Shown: in pieces, positions 60,248 through 64,000 of the stretch
Numbering within the stretch: position 1 is the stretch's first letter
Layout of the letters: each line of letters begins with the position of its first letter
Assembly (NCBI RefSeq): GCF_001905125.1
Contig: NZ_LWLE01000012.1
Span: 252,759-316,758 of the forward strand
Source: Streptomyces sp. TSRI0281
GTDB taxonomy: Bacteria > Actinomycetota > Actinomycetes > Streptomycetales > Streptomycetaceae
Direction of reading: 5' to 3'
Length of the DNA: 64,000 bases
Made by a program: the position numbers and the translations under genes
The notes under the pieces: model-generated
What the model saw: only the letters and a program-made list of their open reading frames with translations
Database searches by the model: none
What the model was told of the DNA's origin: nothing

Positions 60248-60891
60248 TGCGCATAGTGATCGCCGAGGACGCCGCCGTCGTCCGTGAGGGGCTGGTGCAG
60301 CTGCTGCGCGACCGGGGTCTGGACGTCGTGGCGGCCGTCGGTGACGCGGACGCCCTGCTGGACGCCGTCGACGCACATCTGCCGGACGTGGTGGTCGCCG
60401 ACATCCGGATGCCGCCCACCCACAAGGACGAGGGGCTGCGCGCCGCCCTCGAACTGCGCCTGCGCCACCCCGACCTCGGTGTGCTGCTGTTCTCCCAGTA
60501 CGTCGAGACCCGGTACGCGGACCGGCTGGCGGCCACCGGGATGTCCGGTTTCGGATATCTCCTCAAGGACCGGGTCGTGGACGTCGCCGACTTCGTGGAC
60601 GCCCTGCACCGCGTCGCGGACGGCGGCACCGCACTGGACCCGGAGGTCGTCACCCGGCTGCTGGCCGCCCGGCGCAAGGAGGACGGGCTGTCCGGCCTCA
60701 CCTCACGGGAACGCGACACCCTCGCCCTCATGGCGGAGGGGCGGACCAACGCCGCGATCGCCGCGGCGCTCGGCATCTCGCAGCGCGCCGTCGAGAAGCA
60801 CACGGCGGGCATCTTCACCAAGCTCGGTCTGCCCCGCACGGAAGAGGGACACCGCCGGGTACTGGCCGTACTGCGCTACCTCGACACCTGA
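60247..60891 (+). CDS. LuxR/NarL-type response regulator
   Basis: Response regulator of 214 residues. Receiver domain has the phosphoacceptor Asp52 in VVVADIRMPP and Lys in YLLKDRV; the C-terminal LuxR helix-turn-helix is LTSRERDTLALMAEGRTNAAIAAALGIS with VEKHTAGIFTKLGL. Receives phosphate from the kinase with which it overlaps. Likely controls the upstream ABC exporter, as in Bce- and LiaRS-like groups. Confidence 0.94.
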   Translation: MRIVIAEDAAVVREGLVQLLRDRGLDVVAAVGDADALLDAVDAHLPDVVVADIRMPPTHKDEGLRAALELRLRHPDLGVLLFSQYVETRYADRLAATGMSGFGYLLKDRVVDVADFVDALHRVADGGTALDPEVVTRLLAARRKEDGLSGLTSRERDTLALMAEGRTNAAIAAALGISQRAVEKHTAGIFTKLGLPRTEEGHRRVLAVLRYLDT

Positions 60892-60967
60892 CCGGCACCC
60901 GCGCGGGGGACACCCCCACGGGCTTCCCCGGCCGGCCCTCTCCCGCCCCTGGTCCGGCCCGTCCCGC

Positions 60968-61618
60968 TCACTTCCCGCCGGTGCGCCGCAGCCGGTGCCG
61001 TACGGCGCGCTGCGCCATCGGGCCGAGCCCTTCCAGGACGTCGACCAGCGCGGCGAGCTGCTCCAGAGCGTCGAGCGCCCGCCCGGCGCCGTCCGGGTCG
61101 ACCCCGTCGTACAGTTCCAGGCCGACGAAGGACGCCGCCACGGCGCGGGCCAGCCCGGCGGGGTCCGCGAAGTCCCCGAGCGGGGTGGTGGCGACCACCC
61201 GGACCAGGACCTTCTCGATCTCGTCGGTCCACAGCTCAAGACCGGCGGCGGTGGCGGGGGCGAGTCGCGGCTGCGTCTGGGCGCCCGCCAGCAACTGGGC
61301 GAGGAAGGCGACATGGCCTCCGGCCCGTTCCTCGGCATGCAGCTCACGCCCGCACCGGAGCAGCTCGCTCAGCGTCGTGACGGACGCGAACCGGTCGCGG
61401 TAGCGGGCCACACGCTGCTCGGCACCGTGGCGGCAGGCAGCCGCGAGGAGTGCGTCGACGGACCCGAAGTGGTAGAAGACCAGCGCCTGATTGACCCCGG
61501 CGGCGGCCGCGACGGACCGGGCCGACGTCCTGGCGATGCCGTGTTCGGAGAGTGTGCGCAGGGCGCCCTCCATCAGCTTCACCCTGGTGTCCTCACCGGC
61601 GGCGCTCCCACCGGTCAT
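60968..61618 (-). CDS. TetR-family repressor
   Basis: Regulator of 216 residues. N-terminal HTH is TSARSVAAAAGVNQALVFYHFGSVDALL; the C-terminal part is the ligand-binding region, with no family I recognise. ATG 61618 overlaps the stop of the DUF4166 gene. Last gene of a three-gene operon, and the palindromes before that operon suggest it represses its own unit. Confidence 0.9.
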   Translation of the reverse strand: MTGGSAAGEDTRVKLMEGALRTLSEHGIARTSARSVAAAAGVNQALVFYHFGSVDALLAAACRHGAEQRVARYRDRFASVTTLSELLRCGRELHAEERAGGHVAFLAQLLAGAQTQPRLAPATAAGLELWTDEIEKVLVRVVATTPLGDFADPAGLARAVAASFVGLELYDGVDPDGAGRALDALEQLAALVDVLEGLGPMAQRAVRHRLRRTGGK

Positions 61619-62295
61619 GCCCGTGCCTCCTCGCGCACGGGACGCAGTCCGGCGCGCACGCCGTGACGCCGGGCATCGACGTACCGCGCGCGGAACGTGC
61701 CCTCGTACCCGAACAGCGGGCCGAAGTGCCGGTTGGTGACCGCGACCCGGATCCGGAAGCGTTCCGTCGCGTCGTCGTAGGATTCGCGCACTTCGGCGTC
61801 GCCCCGGAGGAATCCGGGGACGCGGACGTCGAACGGCCCCTCCCGGAAGCGGTGTTCGCCCGAGCGGATCAGCATCGATCCGTCGGGCTCGGCGGCGAGC
61901 CGCAGATCGGTGGCGAGGTGCTGATGGGTGCCGAGGTAGTCGAGCACGCAGGACCGCTCGGGGCTGTGCACCATCGTGGCGTCGAACCGGCGCGGCCCGC
62001 CGGGCAGCGCGAAGGTGCGCACGAACGTGACGGTCTCGCGGCCGTAGGAGTCGGTGTACGGCACGTTCTCGATGGTGAAGGGAATGTCGCGGCCGGTACG
62101 GGGGACGAGCACGTTGCGGGTGCCGCCGAGGGCGAGGAACGGCTTCACGAAGGCCCGCCCGTGCCAGATCCGGTCCATGACCCCGCGTCCCAGACAGGCT
62201 TCCCCGCTGTCCAGACCGACCGAGAAGCGCCGCCGCAACTGGGGGTGCAGCCGGTCGAACTCCGCGCCCATGGCGAGGCGGAAGATCGAGGTCAT
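61615..62295 (-). CDS. DUF4166 protein
   Basis: Protein of 226 residues with the DUF4166 pattern: LHPQLRRRFSVGLDSGEACLGRGVMDRIWHGR near the N-terminus (in part) and FGPLFGYEGTFRARYVDARRHG at the C-terminus. Function unknown; it is often fused to or beside short-chain dehydrogenases or SRPBCC proteins. Start and stop overlap neighbours by four bases. Confidence 0.8.
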   Translation of the reverse strand: MTSIFRLAMGAEFDRLHPQLRRRFSVGLDSGEACLGRGVMDRIWHGRAFVKPFLALGGTRNVLVPRTGRDIPFTIENVPYTDSYGRETVTFVRTFALPGGPRRFDATMVHSPERSCVLDYLGTHQHLATDLRLAAEPDGSMLIRSGEHRFREGPFDVRVPGFLRGDAEVRESYDDATERFRIRVAVTNRHFGPLFGYEGTFRARYVDARRHGVRAGLRPVREEARA

Positions 62296-63008
62296 GGACG
62301 CTCCAGCAGACGGAGGACGGCGGGTGCGGGGGCGGTGGCGCGGCCCGGCGGCCGGCGAAGACAGCGGCGGGCGGCGGGAGTGACGGGCAGCGGCGGCAGC
62401 AGCAGCGCGGCCGCCGCGGCGATGAGCGCGGCGCCCGGCCCGAGAGGCAGCGCCGCCGGCACGGCCAGCAGCCGGACGGCGACCTCGGCCACGGCGTACC
62501 CGAGGGAGCGGGCGGGGCTGATGCCGCGTTCGCACCAGAGCCGCAGCCGGTCGAAGGACCAGGCGGTGGCCCAGCCCATCAACGGCCGGAACCCCAGCCG
62601 GTCCACGAGCGAGCCGAAACGGCCCCAGCGGGTCCGGTAGTCGTAGCCGGTCAGGAAGCGGATGCCGTCGGACGTCGGCACGTAACGCCAGTAGCCGCTG
62701 CCCTCGGCGAGGAGCGAGAGGGGCTGGGGCGAGGAGAACCGGAGGGCCGACACCCGCTCGCCGTCCGGCCGGTGCCGCTCGCCCGCGCTGGTACCGGTGC
62801 CCGCGACCGTGAGGAAGGGGGCCACCCGGGTGGCATAGCGGAACCGCCGGGCAGCGTCGGGGGCACCCGGCACATACGTGATCTCCGTGAACCGGAGATC
62901 CCACCGCTGATGCTGCGCGGGGTTCTGGGTCAGCTCCCAGAGTTCCTCCGGATCCACACGGATCAGTGCCTCGACGTACAACCCCACGTCTGCCCCCGGT
63001 TCGTCCAT
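62292..63008 (-). CDS. SRPBCC-domain protein with C-terminal membrane segment
   Basis: Protein of 238 residues. The N-terminal 165 residues look like a START/SRPBCC lipid- or ligand-binding fold (VEALIRVDPEELWELTQNPAQHQRWDLRFTEI, in part), and the C-terminal part has a strong hydrophobic segment (VPAALPLGPGAALIAAAAALLLPPLPV) that would anchor it. First gene of the TetR operon. ATG 63008 lies 12 bases after a perfect palindrome and has no clear ribosome-binding site. Confidence 0.78.
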   Translation of the reverse strand: MDEPGADVGLYVEALIRVDPEELWELTQNPAQHQRWDLRFTEITYVPGAPDAARRFRYATRVAPFLTVAGTGTSAGERHRPDGERVSALRFSSPQPLSLLAEGSGYWRYVPTSDGIRFLTGYDYRTRWGRFGSLVDRLGFRPLMGWATAWSFDRLRLWCERGISPARSLGYAVAEVAVRLLAVPAALPLGPGAALIAAAAALLLPPLPVTPAARRCLRRPPGRATAPAPAVLRLLERP

Positions 63009-63019
63009 GGTCCATCCAC

Positions 63020-63039
63020 GGTTGAGCGATCGCTCAACC
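63020..63039. promoter_or_regulatory. TetR operator 1
   Basis: GGTTGAGCGATCGCTCAACC, a perfect 20-bp palindrome, 12 bases before ATG 63008. TTGAGCGnnCGCTCAA-like sites are typical for TetR regulators. Confidence 0.85.
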
Positions 63040-63054
63040 CTCCGCCGGTCCGGG

Positions 63055-63084
63055 ACACTAGCAGGGATTTGAGCAGTCGCTCAA
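63055..63084 (-). promoter_or_regulatory. Promoter with TetR operator 2
   Basis: Minus strand TTGAGC (63079-63084), 18 bases, TAGTGT (63055-63060). The second operator TTGAGCAGTCGCTCAA (63069-63084) covers the -35, so bound repressor would shut the promoter. Confidence 0.68.
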
Positions 63085-63203
63085 GACGCGGGTCGCGTGC
63101 GGGGCGGCCGGCTCCGTGCTCCGGACCCGACGGGCCCGGAGCACCCACCTCGAACAGGCGATCATGACGCGCGTCCGCCGGACTCCCGCGCTCCAATGGA
63201 CGA

Positions 63204-63881
63204 GTGACCGCGCCTCCCGACGACTGCCTCGCGCGCAATGAGTGGATCTGCGGCGCCTACCTCTCCAGCCGCCGGGAGATCCTCTGGGACGCGGTCGTCC
63301 AGCACCTTCAGCTGACCGCGGTCTCGGTGCTGATCGGACTGGCCATCGCCCTGCCGCTCGCCCTGGCCGCCCGCCGCCGACGCTGGGCGGCCGGGCCCGT
63401 GCTCGGGCTGACGACGATCCTCTACACGATCCCGTCGCTCGCGATGTTCTCGCTCCTGCTGCCGGTGTACGGGCTGTCCGCCACGCTCGTCGTCGCCGGA
63501 CTCGTCCTCTACTCACTGACCCTTCTCGTCCGGAACATCCTCGCCGGACTGCGCGCCGTACCCGAGGAGACCCGGCAGGCGGCGCGCGGCATGGGCTACG
63601 GCCCCGCACGCCTGCTGATCGCCGTGGAACTCCCGCTCGCCCTGCCCGCGGCCATGGCCGGACTGCGGATCGCCACCGTCTCGGCGGTCTCCCTGGTCAC
63701 GGTCGGCGCGATCGTCGGCCACGGCGGACTCGGCAACCTCATCTACTCGGGCATGAACACCTACTTCAAGGCCCAGGTGCTCACCGCGTCCGTCCTCTGT
63801 GTCGTCATCGCCGTCGCCGCCGACCTGCTGCTCCTGCTCGTGCAGCGGTGGCTGACGCCCTGGACGAGGACACCGTCGTGA
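63204..63881 (+). CDS. Glycine betaine/choline-type ABC permease
   Basis: Membrane subunit of 225 residues with six hydrophobic segments, of the OpuCB/ProW type. The docking loop EETRQAARGMGYGPARLLIAVELPLALPAAMAGLR and GHGGLGNLIYSGMN are characteristic. Osmoprotectant uptake is probable, though choline or carnitine cannot be told apart. GTG 63204 has a weak site. It overlaps the next permease by four bases (GTGA). The other subunits are beyond the window. Confidence 0.88.
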   Translation: MTAPPDDCLARNEWICGAYLSSRREILWDAVVQHLQLTAVSVLIGLAIALPLALAARRRRWAAGPVLGLTTILYTIPSLAMFSLLLPVYGLSATLVVAGLVLYSLTLLVRNILAGLRAVPEETRQAARGMGYGPARLLIAVELPLALPAAMAGLRIATVSAVSLVTVGAIVGHGGLGNLIYSGMNTYFKAQVLTASVLCVVIAVAADLLLLLVQRWLTPWTRTPS

Positions 63882-64000
63882 CCACCCTGCGGGACACCTG
63901 GTCCTGGCTCACCACCGCCACCCACTGGTCCGGCCCCGACGGCATCTGGCACCGGCTCGGCGAACACCTCTTCCTCACCGTCGTCTGCCTGCTGATCAGC
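63878..64000 (+). CDS. Second glycine betaine-type ABC permease, N-terminal part
   Basis: First 41 codons from GTG 63878; cut by the window edge. The product starts with TTLRDTWSWLTTATHWSG and leads to a hydrophobic segment LFLTVVCLLIS, the usual start of the second OpuC permease (OpuCD). The overlap with the preceding permease supports this. Confidence 0.75.
   Translation, partial: MTTLRDTWSWLTTATHWSGPDGIWHRLGEHLFLTVVCLLIS

Overview
The window is a piece of a Streptomyces chromosome. GC content is very high, with G or C at almost every third codon position. It carries a short chaplin with a BldN-type promoter, a melC1-melC2 tyrosinase operon, leaderless promoters, and lipoprotein and Tat signal peptides. 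I see no rRNA, tRNA, insertion sequence, prophage or CRISPR array.

Layout. (1) 1-5.0 kb: siderophore-type ABC importer (ATPase cut by the window edge, two FecCD permeases, lipoprotein) behind an AraC regulator; two iron boxes mark iron control. (2) 5.1-6.7 kb: secreted alpha/beta-hydrolase peptidase. (3) 7.4-10.5 kb: an unusual group of an EgtD-family methyltransferase, a HemK-like methyltransferase, a CDGSH iron-sulfur protein and a convergent haem-oxygenase-like iron enzyme. This is the best candidate for an undescribed pathway. (4) 10.7-18.8 kb: XRE regulator/MFS exporter pair, PAS-GAF-PP2C-HATPase phosphatase, secreted GH26-like enzyme, cytochrome P450. (5) 19.0-20.8 kb: tyrosinase operon and chaplin. 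(6) 21.0-30.6 kb: eight tightly coupled genes for a Wzx/Wzy-type exopolysaccharide (priming transferase, two glycosyltransferases, polymerase/ligase, flippase, chain-length protein, deacetylase, acyltransferase). (7) 31.3-34.7 kb: prenyl synthase plus TPR protein behind a 40-bp dyad, and a small kinase-like gene.

(8) 34.8-55.9 kb: a large glycan-use locus. It holds an ABC sugar importer, a secreted GH39-like enzyme with a CBM9-like tail, a CE7 esterase, a GH38 mannosidase, a polysaccharide deacetylase, a Gfo/Idh dehydrogenase, two FAD oxidoreductases, an unassigned 605-residue protein, and two regulators (LacI, and a GntR/LacI hybrid). Operator-like sites of one LacI type lie before three of its transcription units and before lacI itself. 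The GntR/LacI hybrid has its own set of palindromes.

(9) 56-64 kb: a VOC protein; an ABC (FtsX) exporter followed by a two-component system; a TetR/DUF4166/SRPBCC operon with paired TetR palindromes; and the start of a glycine-betaine/choline-type ABC permease operon that runs off the window.

Stop/start overlaps of 1 or 4 bases are very frequent, so most operon calls are firm. Starts were chosen from ribosome-binding sites, signal peptides, family N-termini or leaderless promoter geometry, and are flagged where doubtful.
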